Both the position numbers and the translations under genes were made by a program. From contig NZ_AUBQ01000004.1 in the NCBI RefSeq assembly GCF_000429325.1, positions 458,512 to 522,511 on the forward strand: a stretch of DNA of 64,000 nt, written 5' to 3'. This DNA is from Fundidesulfovibrio putealis DSM 16056 (GTDB lineage Bacteria; Desulfobacterota; Desulfovibrionia; Desulfovibrionales; Desulfovibrionaceae). Below the pieces are notes generated by a model that was not told where the DNA came from, did not search any database, and worked only from the letters and a program-made list of their open reading frames with translations. Positions within the stretch are counted from its first letter, which is position 1. The number at the start of each line of letters is the position of its first letter. Shown here piece after piece: positions 42,999-51,319 of the stretch.

Positions 42999-43330
42999 CG
43001 AACTTCCTCATTGTGAAACACGTGCTCGAAATCCCTCCGGGCAATTCCCAGTTCCTCGGCCCTGTGGCACAAGGCGTCCGGCATGGAGGTGTCCAGAACG
43101 ACACTCTTGCCGTCCAGGCGGGCCTGGGCGGAAAGAGCGAAAAGCAGTTGGAAGAAGGTCAGGTCCACATCGGCCACGTCCTGAAGATCCAAGGCCAGGG
43201 AGGCTTCCGAATCGTTCAGCGCGTCCACCATGGCCTGCTTGAGCCCCTGGGCGTCCGCCAGCGAGAACCCACCCGAACAAACAAGTCGAATGCGGCCAGG
43301 TTGGCCGGTATCGAGAAAGAATGCGCCCAT
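42995..43330 (-). CDS. STAS-domain protein (anti-anti-sigma-like)
   Basis: A 111-residue STAS domain: 'RIRLVCSGGFSLADAQGLKQAMVDAL' and 'ASLALDLQDVADVDLTFFQLLFALSAQARLDGKSVVLD' give the expected beta-alpha order. The usual phosphorylated Ser of 'DSSG' is replaced by 'DVDLTFF', where Thr may take its place. STAS proteins in chemosensory operons can relay kinase output to non-motile targets. It overlaps cheY by 4 bases and follows the MCP-like gene by 17 bases. Confidence 0.85.
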   Translation of the reverse strand: MGAFFLDTGQPGRIRLVCSGGFSLADAQGLKQAMVDALNDSEASLALDLQDVADVDLTFFQLLFALSAQARLDGKSVVLDTSMPDALCHRAEELGIARRDFEHVFHNEEVR

Positions 43331-43347
43331 AACGTGCCGTCCTTGCC

Positions 43348-45141
43348 TTAAAACAATTCGACGTTGTCGCCGTATTCCCCCTCGGACTGCGCGGAAGAGA
43401 CACCCGAGGTGATGCCCAGGGCGTTCTCATGCACCAGGCGTTCGGCGTCCATGGTGTAGCGTTCGAGCATCTCCCGAAGCTTGGGGGATTGAGAAAACTC
43501 CGCTCCCGGAGGCAACACGCTCTGAAGGCTGCCCACGAGTTGCGCGAAGCGGTCCTGAGCGGCGGCCATGTCGTCCAGCAGTCCGTACTGGAAGGACAGC
43601 GACTCGATGGCGCCTGAAATTTCGTCGGACAAAGCGGACGCCATGCGCTGCACTTTGACAGCCAGCCCCGACGCCTGGGACTCCAGGCTCTTGATGCCCT
43701 CGACGTCGCGGTCCAGATCGGCGAGCACCTGCTCGAATTCCTTGTCGCTGTCCTCGTAGGCTTCCACTCCGGCCAGTTCCAGCGAGGATGCGTCCACCGA
43801 GCCGAGCAGGTCCAGTATCCTGTCGGTCTGCATCCGGGCATCGACCGACAGTTTCTGGATGGCTGAGGCCAGAACGCCGAGCGCCTTGCCCTCCTCGCCC
43901 GTATGGGCCGCCTTTACCGAGGCGTTGATCGCGATAAGCTCAATTTCGGACCCCACCTCCTCGATTTCAGCCACGGTGGCAGACATGTCGGAAATGGAAG
44001 CGCTCACGGCGCGCATCACCGAGCACATGCGCCGCTCCAGGGCAGAGTGATCGCGCAGGGCCTGGGCTATCTGGCGCATCTCGTCGTCCATGCGCCCGAG
44101 TACTCCGCCTTGCCCTCCTTCCTGGGCGGCGAGGGCTTCCGCGCGCGCCGCCATGTTGCGCACGCGTAGAGCGATCCCGGAAAGGCCCGAGCTGAGCGAC
44201 TGCATGGCCTCTCCGAAGCGGGTGCGTGCGTTTCCGAGCTGCGACTCCTGCAGGACCAGCACGCTCTTCACCCAGCCCCCCAGTTCCTCCCAGCTTTGGG
44301 CGTTGTGCCCGCCCTCGGTCATGGGGCCGTCCAGGGCCATGGCGCGCGCTTCGCCGGCGGCTTCCGCCACATGTTCGAGCTGCTGGCGGATGATGTCGTG
44401 GAACTGCATGGAATGGACCGCCTCCGACACGCTCTGCACCATGCTCTGTGCCTCGTCGGCGATATCGGACGCAGTCTCGCGGGAGCTGGCCTGCAACGCT
44501 TCCATGGCGGCAAGGTCGGCCTGGAGCACATCGGTCGCCGAACGCGAACAGGCGTTGCGCGCGACGTTCATCTCTTCAAGGCTCTTGGCTGCGTCCCGGC
44601 ACTGGCCGATGAGTTCCCGCGAGCGGAAGAGAATCTTCTCCGAGGAGGATGCTATCTTGCCCGCCAGCTTCTCCACGTCGTCGGACAGGGTGCTGAACCC
44701 CATTCCCTGGCTGCCCAGGCGGGCGCTCTCGATGCGCGTGGCGATGCCGAGCATGGTCAGATGCTTCACGAGGCGGGTAAAATCCCTCATGTTGTCGATG
44801 AGCTGCAATCCCATGCCCGCCACGGCGTCCAGGCTGGTGACGTCGTTTCCGGAGATGGAACGATTGCATGTGTCGCCGAGGCGGCCAAGATGCGAGGTCA
44901 GGCGCGCAGTGGCATCGGCCAGGGCCTCCCCCGACGTCAGTCCGGCCAGTTCCGAAGCAAGGCGGGAGACATCCGCAGCCTTTGCGTTGAAGCCTTCCAG
45001 GTCACGCCCGAGCCGCAGGAAATCGTTCTCGCGCCCATGAAACGAGGCGAGGAATCCGTCGCCGAGACCTTCCAGCCCGATGGCGCATTGTCTCGCCGTA
45101 TCGGGAACAAGGCCGTTGTCTTCCGGCAGCGGGGAGGTCAT
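43348..45141 (-). CDS. Soluble chemoreceptor-like coiled-coil protein
   Basis: The 597-residue protein has no membrane segment and consists of long helical coiled coils. Two segments look like the hairpin tip of methyl-accepting chemotaxis proteins: 'LTMLGIATRIESARLGSQGMGFSTLSDDVEKLAGK' (about 128-162) and 'IELIAINASVKAAHTGEEGKALGVLASAIQKLSV' (about 399-433), each resembling the CheA/CheW-contact region but with diverged key residues. It is the first gene of the che operon. A cytoplasmic receptor is likely, perhaps sensing internal state; tandem tips are unusual. What it senses is unknown. Confidence 0.75.
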   Translation of the reverse strand: MTSPLPEDNGLVPDTARQCAIGLEGLGDGFLASFHGRENDFLRLGRDLEGFNAKAADVSRLASELAGLTSGEALADATARLTSHLGRLGDTCNRSISGNDVTSLDAVAGMGLQLIDNMRDFTRLVKHLTMLGIATRIESARLGSQGMGFSTLSDDVEKLAGKIASSSEKILFRSRELIGQCRDAAKSLEEMNVARNACSRSATDVLQADLAAMEALQASSRETASDIADEAQSMVQSVSEAVHSMQFHDIIRQQLEHVAEAAGEARAMALDGPMTEGGHNAQSWEELGGWVKSVLVLQESQLGNARTRFGEAMQSLSSGLSGIALRVRNMAARAEALAAQEGGQGGVLGRMDDEMRQIAQALRDHSALERRMCSVMRAVSASISDMSATVAEIEEVGSEIELIAINASVKAAHTGEEGKALGVLASAIQKLSVDARMQTDRILDLLGSVDASSLELAGVEAYEDSDKEFEQVLADLDRDVEGIKSLESQASGLAVKVQRMASALSDEISGAIESLSFQYGLLDDMAAAQDRFAQLVGSLQSVLPPGAEFSQSPKLREMLERYTMDAERLVHENALGITSGVSSAQSEGEYGDNVELF

Positions 45142-45378
45142 TTCATCCTGCCTTGGGAGAAAGGTTGTCCATGTGCCGGGCGATAATATTGCGCGGCATC
45201 ATCTTCGATCTGCTCATCAGAGGCTAGGTTTGTCTCAACAGGCAGCAAAAATCAAGGCGTTTTCGAGTACTGCCACACTCCGACTGGCACGAACGAAGCA
45301 ATGCCTGATGCACAACGCCTGCGTTCGCCTCTGGGGTCGGAGCCAGGGCATCAGGACTGGCAGGAACCCGGACAGCGG

Positions 45379-46068
45379 CTAGGCGTCGCCTTTCCCGGCC
45401 TTGTCGATGTCAGCCGGATCGGAAGCCGCATTCTCCACCACGCAGGAAGCTTCCTCCTTCTTGCGTTTGCGGCGCTTGACCAGCCACAGTACCAGGAGAA
45501 GCACCACCACGCCGATCAGGATGTATTGCTCGATCTGCTTGACGTCTTTCAGCACGGTGGTCACCAGCGTGCCGAAGAAGTAACCGGCGAAGCCGAACGC
45601 GACAGCCCAGATGGCAGCGCCGATGGCGTTCAGCACGAAGAACTTGAGCCCGGAGATGTCGGTGGTGCCCAGGATGAAGGGGGTCAGGTTGCGCAGGCCG
45701 TAGAAGAAGCGGAACGACAGGATCAGCACTTCATGGAAGCGTTCCAGCATCTTGTGCACGCGCTCGACGCGGCACTTCCATTTGGGCCTGTTCTCCACGA
45801 ACTGCCTGCCCTTCCACCTCCCGATGTAAAACGCGGCCTGATCGCCGCTGAGGCTGCCCACGAAGGCCGAAAGAATGCACAGGGACAGGTCCAGCGTACC
45901 GGCCTGCGCCAGAAAGCCCGCTACAAGCAGAATCGTCTCGCCCTCTAGGAAGGTTCCTATCAGAAGGGCGAGATAGCCGTACGTGCCGACGAAATCCTGG
46001 AGAAACTGGAGAAAGTTGAAGTTCTGGAAAAAAACCATCAGATCCTGGTAAAGCTGGGCTATATCCAT
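45379..46068 (-). CDS. DedA-family membrane protein
   Basis: The 229-residue protein has about five hydrophobic segments and the family blocks 'YGYLALLIGTFLEGETILLVAGFLAQAG', 'GSLSGDQAAFYIGRWKGRQF' and 'FFYGLRNLTPFILGTTDI'. DedA/SNARE-associated proteins help recycle polyprenyl and phospholipid carriers across the inner membrane. The ATG used gives the canonical length; the longer frame from 46233 adds an arginine-rich tail with no ribosome site. The C-terminus is Lys/Arg-rich. It stands alone between the che operon and the divergent MFS gene; the 272 bases between them hold no gene. Confidence 0.88.
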   Translation of the reverse strand: MDIAQLYQDLMVFFQNFNFLQFLQDFVGTYGYLALLIGTFLEGETILLVAGFLAQAGTLDLSLCILSAFVGSLSGDQAAFYIGRWKGRQFVENRPKWKCRVERVHKMLERFHEVLILSFRFFYGLRNLTPFILGTTDISGLKFFVLNAIGAAIWAVAFGFAGYFFGTLVTTVLKDVKQIEQYILIGVVVLLLVLWLVKRRKRKKEEASCVVENAASDPADIDKAGKGDA

Positions 46069-46340
46069 GATTGCTGCTGTCCTGCCTTGCGGTAAGAGTG
46101 CATCCGGGCGCATCCGGCAGCCACGCCTCCGCTTCGGGAGCAAGCGCGGCGATGCCACCGGGGGCCGGGTGTCGTGAACATTTCGATGGGCTGCCGGGGT
46201 AGGTGGCGAAACGGAAGGGCCGCACGCGGACAAAAACCCGGCATCGGATGTTTATGCGTCCCCCGCTCCGCTGTCCACTGTTTTGAGACCCTAGCTTTCA
46301 GGCTGTTGCCAGGATCCTGCATTTTGGTCTACCCCCACCC

Positions 46341-47636
46341 ATGCGCGCAGTCCCGTCCCTTCGCCCCCAAACCTACAGGGGCATGGTCTTCGCTGCCCTG
46401 GGCCTGAGCTACATGTTGGTGACTTTCCACAGGCTCTGCCCTGCCGTGGTGGCTGTGGACATGATGCGCGACCTCCACGCGGGCGGCGCGCTCATCGGCA
46501 TGCTCTCCGGCGCTTTTTTTTATTCCTACGCCTTCATGCAGCTCCCGGCTGGATTGCTGGCGGACTTCTGGGGGGCGCGCCGGACCACATCCCTCTTCTA
46601 TCTGCTGGCTGCCCTGGGAGCCCTGGGCATGGGACTGGCTCCAGACTCCACCTGGGCCACCTTCGGGCGCGTCCTCGTGGGACTTGGCATGTCCATGATC
46701 TGGGTCTGCACCCTGAAGACCCTGGCCGAGTGGTACCCGCCTGAACGCTTCGCCACCATGACCGGGCTGCTGGTCGCCGTGGGCGGCGCGGGGTCTCTGC
46801 TGGCTTCCGCTCCCCTGGCCTGGGCCGCCCAGGAGTTCGGCTGGCGCACGGCTTTCGTGGCGCTGTCGATCCTAAGCCTTGGCCTGTCGGGGATGCTCTG
46901 GGTCGTGGTGCGCGACACGCCCGCCCTGGCGGGGTTCAAGGGTCCGGATTTCCCGCACGGCCTGCCTCCGGGGCGTCAGGCGCTGATGCCGGGGGTCAGG
47001 GCCGTGATCGCCAACCGCTGGGCCTGGCTGGTGGCCGCATGGCTCATGCTGGACAATGGCGTGTTCTTCTCCCTGGCCGGACTGTGGGCCGGACCGTACC
47101 TGAGCCACGTGCACGGGTTCTCGTCCACGCAGGCCGGGTTCGCCCTGGCCATGTTCTCGGTAGGCGTCATCTCGGGAGGCCCGCTGCTGAGCCAGTTGTC
47201 CAACAGGTTGTTCAGGAGCAGGAAGAAGACGCTGGCGTTGTCCGCTGCGTCGCTGTGCGCCCTGACGGGGTTGCTTTCCTGGCGGGCCGGGGTGATGGGC
47301 GGACTCGAATTGTACGGCGTATTCTATCTGATCGGCGTATTCGGAGGCGCGACCCCGGCCATCGGCTTCACCACCGGCAAGGAGCTGTTCCCCATCTCGC
47401 TGGCCGGGACGGCGCTTGGCATCCTGAACATCTTCCCTTTCGTGGGCGGCGCGCTGTTCCAGCCTCTTTTGGGGCTGATCCTGGAGCATCACGGACGCGG
47501 CGCGGACGGCAGCTTCACCTTGGAGGGCTACAAGGCCGTGTTTCTCACGCTCAGCCTGACTTCAGCCCTGCTGCTCGCGGTCTGCCTGGCTCTCAAGGAG
47601 ACATTCCGCCACGGCGCGCAACGCCACACGACATGA
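46341..47636 (+). CDS. Major facilitator superfamily transporter
   Basis: A 431-residue protein with about 12 predicted membrane helices. The MFS signature loop 'GLLADFWGARRTTSLFYLLAALGALG' follows helix 2, and 'LVGLGMSMIWVCTLKTLAEWYPPERFATMTGLLVAVGGAGSLLASAPLAW' is typical of the nitrate/organic-anion branch of MFS. Substrate cannot be assigned. The start has no clear ribosome site; an ATG at 46383 is possible. It is a single gene, divergent from dedA. Confidence 0.88.
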   Translation: MRAVPSLRPQTYRGMVFAALGLSYMLVTFHRLCPAVVAVDMMRDLHAGGALIGMLSGAFFYSYAFMQLPAGLLADFWGARRTTSLFYLLAALGALGMGLAPDSTWATFGRVLVGLGMSMIWVCTLKTLAEWYPPERFATMTGLLVAVGGAGSLLASAPLAWAAQEFGWRTAFVALSILSLGLSGMLWVVVRDTPALAGFKGPDFPHGLPPGRQALMPGVRAVIANRWAWLVAAWLMLDNGVFFSLAGLWAGPYLSHVHGFSSTQAGFALAMFSVGVISGGPLLSQLSNRLFRSRKKTLALSAASLCALTGLLSWRAGVMGGLELYGVFYLIGVFGGATPAIGFTTGKELFPISLAGTALGILNIFPFVGGALFQPLLGLILEHHGRGADGSFTLEGYKAVFLTLSLTSALLLAVCLALKETFRHGAQRHTT

Positions 47637-47728
47637 TCTCCTGGCCATGACGAATGACCGGCAGCCGGCAGGCCGGACTCGATTCCCTTGAAGTCCGGCC
47701 GGGACCGCCGCTGCCGGACGTTACTGCG

Positions 47729-48553
47729 TCATTTTGCGCAACGCAGGGTTTCCATGTCGCAGCCGTAGTTCTGCACGCAGTATTGTTCGAAACTCTTCTT
47801 GAATTCCGCCGACTCCAGGCGCTCCTTTATGAGCTGGTCTTCCAGTTCCAGCGTGCGCTGAAGCTCCGTCAGGTCGCATTTGAGCAGTTTGCGTATTCCA
47901 AGCAGTGTTGATGCGGGGCCTGCCAGACTGGATTTCAGGAACTGGAACGTCTCATCCTCCAGCTTCGCCGCCGGGACGATCCTGTCCACCAGACCGAACT
48001 GCAAGGCCTCTTCTGCGGAAAACGTCTTCCACTGCAGGATCTCCGTGGCCTTCTTCACTCCCAGAATTCGCGGCAGGTAATATCCGCTCCCCTTGGTGAT
48101 CAAGCCTATACCGGCGTTGTGGTTCTCGAACACGGCGTCGTCCGTTACTATGCGGTAGTCGTACGCCAGGCTGAGGTTCAGGTGGAAGAGCGAAATCCTC
48201 CCCTGTCCAGCAAAAACGGTTATCCCGTTGAGAGTAGACAACGTGAGGATCAGGCGGTTCACCACGTTGGCGAGCCGGTCCATGACCTTGTTGTCGCGGC
48301 TGGCGAGAATGGCCTTGCACAGGAAACTGCCGTGCTCCACATGCGCGTCCTGTTCCTGGTGGCTGAAGACAGCAAGCGCCTTGTAGGCCTTGCTGGAAAA
48401 CATGGACTCCAGATACTCGTAAAACCCGAATATCGTATTGATTTCCTGGGTCAAGTGCAGAAGGTGCTGCTTCTGCCTGATGACCAGGATGTCATCAACC
48501 AACGAGGAGGAAAAGACATCGTTGTCGGTCGCAAGGCTAACTTTCGCTTTCAT
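47729..48553 (-). CDS. Crotonase-superfamily protein (enoyl-CoA hydratase-like), oxyanion hole altered
   Basis: The 274-residue protein is recognisably crotonase-like in its C-terminal half: 'LAYDYRIVTDDAVFENHNAGIGLITKGSGYYLPRILGVKKATEILQWKTFSAEEALQFGLVDRIVP'. The segment that normally reads GxxxGGG to form the oxyanion hole is 'FAGQGRISLFHLNLSLAYDY', losing the glycines. Catalysis on acyl-CoA is therefore uncertain; a structural or altered role is possible. The protein is longer in the N-terminus than usual and has less GC-biased codons than its neighbours. AGGAG precedes the ATG. It is monocistronic. Confidence 0.8.
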   Translation of the reverse strand: MKAKVSLATDNDVFSSSLVDDILVIRQKQHLLHLTQEINTIFGFYEYLESMFSSKAYKALAVFSHQEQDAHVEHGSFLCKAILASRDNKVMDRLANVVNRLILTLSTLNGITVFAGQGRISLFHLNLSLAYDYRIVTDDAVFENHNAGIGLITKGSGYYLPRILGVKKATEILQWKTFSAEEALQFGLVDRIVPAAKLEDETFQFLKSSLAGPASTLLGIRKLLKCDLTELQRTLELEDQLIKERLESAEFKKSFEQYCVQNYGCDMETLRCAK

Positions 48554-48826
48554 GGGTCGCTCCTGCGTTTGGGATCGCGTGTTCACGGGCTGAAACATGC
48601 AGCCATGGGCCGGGGGCCTTTGTGCTATTCTACACAAGAGAAGCACAACCGTGCACAACTTTCTGCACAAGAGAGGGAGGCTATATATTTCATTTCATAA
48701 TCGATGCTTATGCCACATGCGGGCAAACCCGGAAGCGGCCTGCTGCACGGCGCCGTGATCACGCAGGGAGGGACGAATCGCCACGCGGGGGTTGTCATCC
48801 GCTCGGCTTTCATTCTATGCCCGCGC

Positions 48827-49069
48827 ATGACCAACACAGAAGCGAACATTCCCCCGGAAGTGGCCGAACTGGCCGCCAACGGGCGTAAAAGTCTTGCCCG
48901 CGCCTGGCGCGAGCATCTGGGCCTGACCAAGGAGCAGGTGGCCGCCAGGATGAACATCTCTCCTGCCGCCCTGGAGCAGATCGAGGCCCGCACGGCGAAA
49001 CCGCGCCGCGCCACCCTCAGCAAGGTTGCGGAGGCGCTTGGGGTGCAGGTGGAGCAGTTGATACGGTAG
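48827..49069 (+). CDS. Short XRE-family helix-turn-helix protein
   Basis: The 80-residue protein carries one Cro/C1-type helix-turn-helix ('AWREHLGLTKEQVAARMNISPAALEQIEARTAKPRRATLSKVAEALGVQVEQLI') and almost nothing else. The 'REHLGLTKEQVAARMNIS' opening resembles HigA/antitoxin-type DNA-binding proteins, but no toxin gene is next to it. Start is uncertain: 48827 gives a compact protein without an obvious ribosome site, and an in-frame ATG at 48704 would add 41 low-similarity residues. Its targets are unknown. Confidence 0.75.
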   Translation: MTNTEANIPPEVAELAANGRKSLARAWREHLGLTKEQVAARMNISPAALEQIEARTAKPRRATLSKVAEALGVQVEQLIR

Positions 49070-49130
49070 GCTCCCTCCGGCAGGCCGCCGGAGAGCGTGT
49101 CCCAGGGCGCTGCCCCTTGAAACACAAATT

Positions 49131-49162
49131 AAGAAGCCGGACTGTCGCCAGTCCGGCTTCTT
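49131..49162. terminator. Terminator hairpin between XRE gene and tRNA-Leu
   Basis: AAGAAGCCGGACT (49131-49143) and AGTCCGGCTTCTT (49150-49162) form a perfect 13-bp stem with a 6-base loop. On the minus strand it follows the tRNA by about 50 bases and runs into AATTTG; on the plus strand it is 62 bases past the XRE stop. It probably ends the tRNA transcript. Confidence 0.75.
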
Positions 49163-49212
49163 GGCATTTCTCAGGGTTTATGGACACGTGCTGCCAACCC
49201 TGGCTGGTCGTC

Positions 49213-49295
49213 TGGTGCGAGAGGGGGGACTCGAACCCCCACGCCGAAGCGCTGGAACCTAAATCCAGTGCGTCTACCAATTCCGCCACTCTCGC
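49213..49295 (-). tRNA. tRNA-Leu, anticodon TAG
   Basis: The minus strand reads GCGAGAG as the acceptor 5' arm, pairs with CTCTCGC, and ends in an encoded CCA. The D arm contains GGTAGACGC, the anticodon loop is TTTAGGT with anticodon TAG (reads CUA leucine codons), a long variable arm CGCTTCGGCG marks a type II tRNA, and the T arm is GGTTCGAGTCC. All stems pair. Confidence 0.95.
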
Positions 49296-49536
49296 ATTGA
49301 GGCACACGCGCCTATCATGACTCGAAAAAGATCGCCAGTGTCATTGCGGCCGGTGCGCGGCAGCCGGGCGGCCATTCTGAGCGGCGATGGCCGCGCCGGT
49401 CGCGGAGTTCCCCGCGCCGCGACATCGCACCTTTCGAGCGCATCTCCGGCACAAATCATCGGAAGCTGATGGATCGTGCTCAGGCGGCCCAGGCATTACG
49501 GCGCTCGTCAGCTGCGCCATCTGCAAGCGCCGAGAA

Positions 49537-50340
49537 TTAGCGCAATCCCGCCATATGGTCCGGCGGGGACGCGCCCCGCCCCACGGCGTAGCCGCTGGCC
49601 AGCGCCTTGTTCAGGAAAATCTGGGCGTTCTTCACCGCATCCGCCAGGGCGTCGCCAAGCGCCAGCCTTGCCGTGATGGCGGCGGACAGTGCGCACCCCG
49701 TGCCGTGGGTGTGTGGGGTGTCCACGCGGGGCACTGGCAGCGGCAGCGGCTCCTCGCCGGGCCTGCCCAGCCAGTCGGTGAGCATGCCGCCCTCTTCGTC
49801 CATGTGCCCGCCCTTGATGAGCACGGCCTTGGCCCCGAAGGACAGCATGCGCTCAAGTGCCGCGAACAGGCTCTCCCGACCGGTTATGGCGATTCCGGTG
49901 AGCAACTCGGCCTCGGGCCGGTTGGGCGTGGCCAGGTCGGCCAGGGGCAGCACATGTGCGCGGATGGCTTCCACCGCGTCGTCCTGCAAGAGCGCATGCC
50001 CGCTCTGGGACACGCACACCGGATCCACCACCAGCGGGAAGGCTTTTGTACCCGCCAGCACGCAGGCCACGGACCGGGCGATGGCGGCGGAGAAAAGCAT
50101 GCCGGTCTTGGCTGCGCGCACGGGGATGTCCTCCAGGACGGTGCGCAGTTGCAAGGCTACGAAGTCCGCGTCCGGGGCGTGGATGCCGGTGACCCCCATG
50201 GTGTTCTGCGCGGTGAGCGCCGTGATGACGCTTGCGCCGTAGCACCCGTGGGCCATGAAGGTTTTGAGATCGGCCTGGATGCCCGCCCCGCCGCCCGAGT
50301 CTGACCCGGCGATGGTCAGGACGCAGGGATGGGCGCTCAC
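49537..50340 (-). CDS. thiD: Hydroxymethylpyrimidine/phosphomethylpyrimidine kinase
   Basis: ThiD phosphorylates HMP and HMP-phosphate in thiamine synthesis. The 267-residue ribokinase-fold enzyme starts at GTG and shows '[22 protein letters not shown]', '[11 protein letters not shown]', '[19 protein letters not shown]', and the anion-hole/catalytic '[23 protein letters not shown]' with the catalytic Asp preceding GTGCA-type residues (here 'HGTGCALS'). It overlaps the upstream membrane-protein gene by 4 bases. Other thi genes are not in the window, and no TPP riboswitch was seen upstream. Confidence 0.94.
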   Translation of the reverse strand: MSAHPCVLTIAGSDSGGGAGIQADLKTFMAHGCYGASVITALTAQNTMGVTGIHAPDADFVALQLRTVLEDIPVRAAKTGMLFSAAIARSVACVLAGTKAFPLVVDPVCVSQSGHALLQDDAVEAIRAHVLPLADLATPNRPEAELLTGIAITGRESLFAALERMLSFGAKAVLIKGGHMDEEGGMLTDWLGRPGEEPLPLPVPRVDTPHTHGTGCALSAAITARLALGDALADAVKNAQIFLNKALASGYAVGRGASPPDHMAGLR

Positions 50341-51296
50341 GCCTCCAGCCCCTCGTCGCTCTTGCGGATGGACTTCAGCGACAGGCCGCTCCTGGCCAGC
50401 ACCATGAGGCCGGAAACGGTGGTGGGAATGTACTGAATCATGTGGATGAGAAGCCCAATGGCCAGGGCCAGTTCCTTGTCCACGCCGAAGATGCCCAGTC
50501 CGAAGATGACGGCGGCCTCGAACACGCCCACCGCGCCCGGGGACGAAGGCATGGCCATGCCCAGGGCCGAGAGGATGAACACCGCCAGGGTCTGGCTCAT
50601 GGTGAGGTCAAGCCCGGCCACCCAGTTGACCACCAGGAACGTGGGGATGGCGTAGAGCATCCAGACCAGGGCCGTGTAGCAGCCCAGGATGATGAGATAG
50701 CGCAGGGTGACCTCGTGCACCATCTGCTGCTTGACCTCGATGATGAAGCCGCGCAGGCGCTCGAAGGGCAGCATGGTCACCAGCCTCATGGCCAGTTCCG
50801 GCCACTTGCGCACCACGAACAGGCAGGCCCAGATGCCGCCGACGCCGAGCGCCAGGGGGAAGAAGGCCATCTTGAGCTTGAACTGGAAGGCGACCATGAG
50901 CCCCATGAACAGGATGGCGTTAAGGTCAAAAAAGCGCTCCCAGAAGACCATGCTGATGGACTGGCTGAGGGAGTATTTGCACTCCTTGCGCAGGTAGAAG
51001 GCCTTGGCCAGCTCTCCAAGCTTGGCGGGAACAACGTTGTTCACGGCCATGGAGATGAGAAACGCCTTGAGCCCCACCATGTTGCCGCAGGTGTAGCCGG
51101 ACAGGAAGTTCATGCGCAGCGCCATGGCCCAGTATCCCACGAAGGAGAGAATGGTGGTGACGATGATGGCCAGGGCGTTGAAGCGGCCGAAAGCGCGCCC
51201 AAGCTCCACGAAGTCCACTCCCCAGAAAGCGTACACCAGGCAAGCCCCCACCAGGGACGTGCGCAAAATAAGGCTGATGGTTTTTTTCATGAGCAT
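50337..51296 (-). CDS. Lysylphosphatidylglycerol synthase TM-region-like membrane protein (UPF0104)
   Basis: The 319-residue inner-membrane protein has about 7-8 helices and family blocks '[35 protein letters not shown]', '[16 protein letters not shown]' and '[28 protein letters not shown]', characteristic of the flippase-like region of LPG synthases without the aminoacyl-transferase domain. Such stand-alone proteins are linked to lipid or glycan flipping. An in-frame ATG two codons in (51290) is equally plausible as a start. It overlaps thiD and probably shares a transcript with it, though roles are unrelated. Confidence 0.85.
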   Translation of the reverse strand: MLMKKTISLILRTSLVGACLVYAFWGVDFVELGRAFGRFNALAIIVTTILSFVGYWAMALRMNFLSGYTCGNMVGLKAFLISMAVNNVVPAKLGELAKAFYLRKECKYSLSQSISMVFWERFFDLNAILFMGLMVAFQFKLKMAFFPLALGVGGIWACLFVVRKWPELAMRLVTMLPFERLRGFIIEVKQQMVHEVTLRYLIILGCYTALVWMLYAIPTFLVVNWVAGLDLTMSQTLAVFILSALGMAMPSSPGAVGVFEAAVIFGLGIFGVDKELALAIGLLIHMIQYIPTTVSGLMVLARSGLSLKSIRKSDEGLEA

Positions 51297-51319
51297 TGTT
51301 GATCTGCTTTTCGTTGCGG

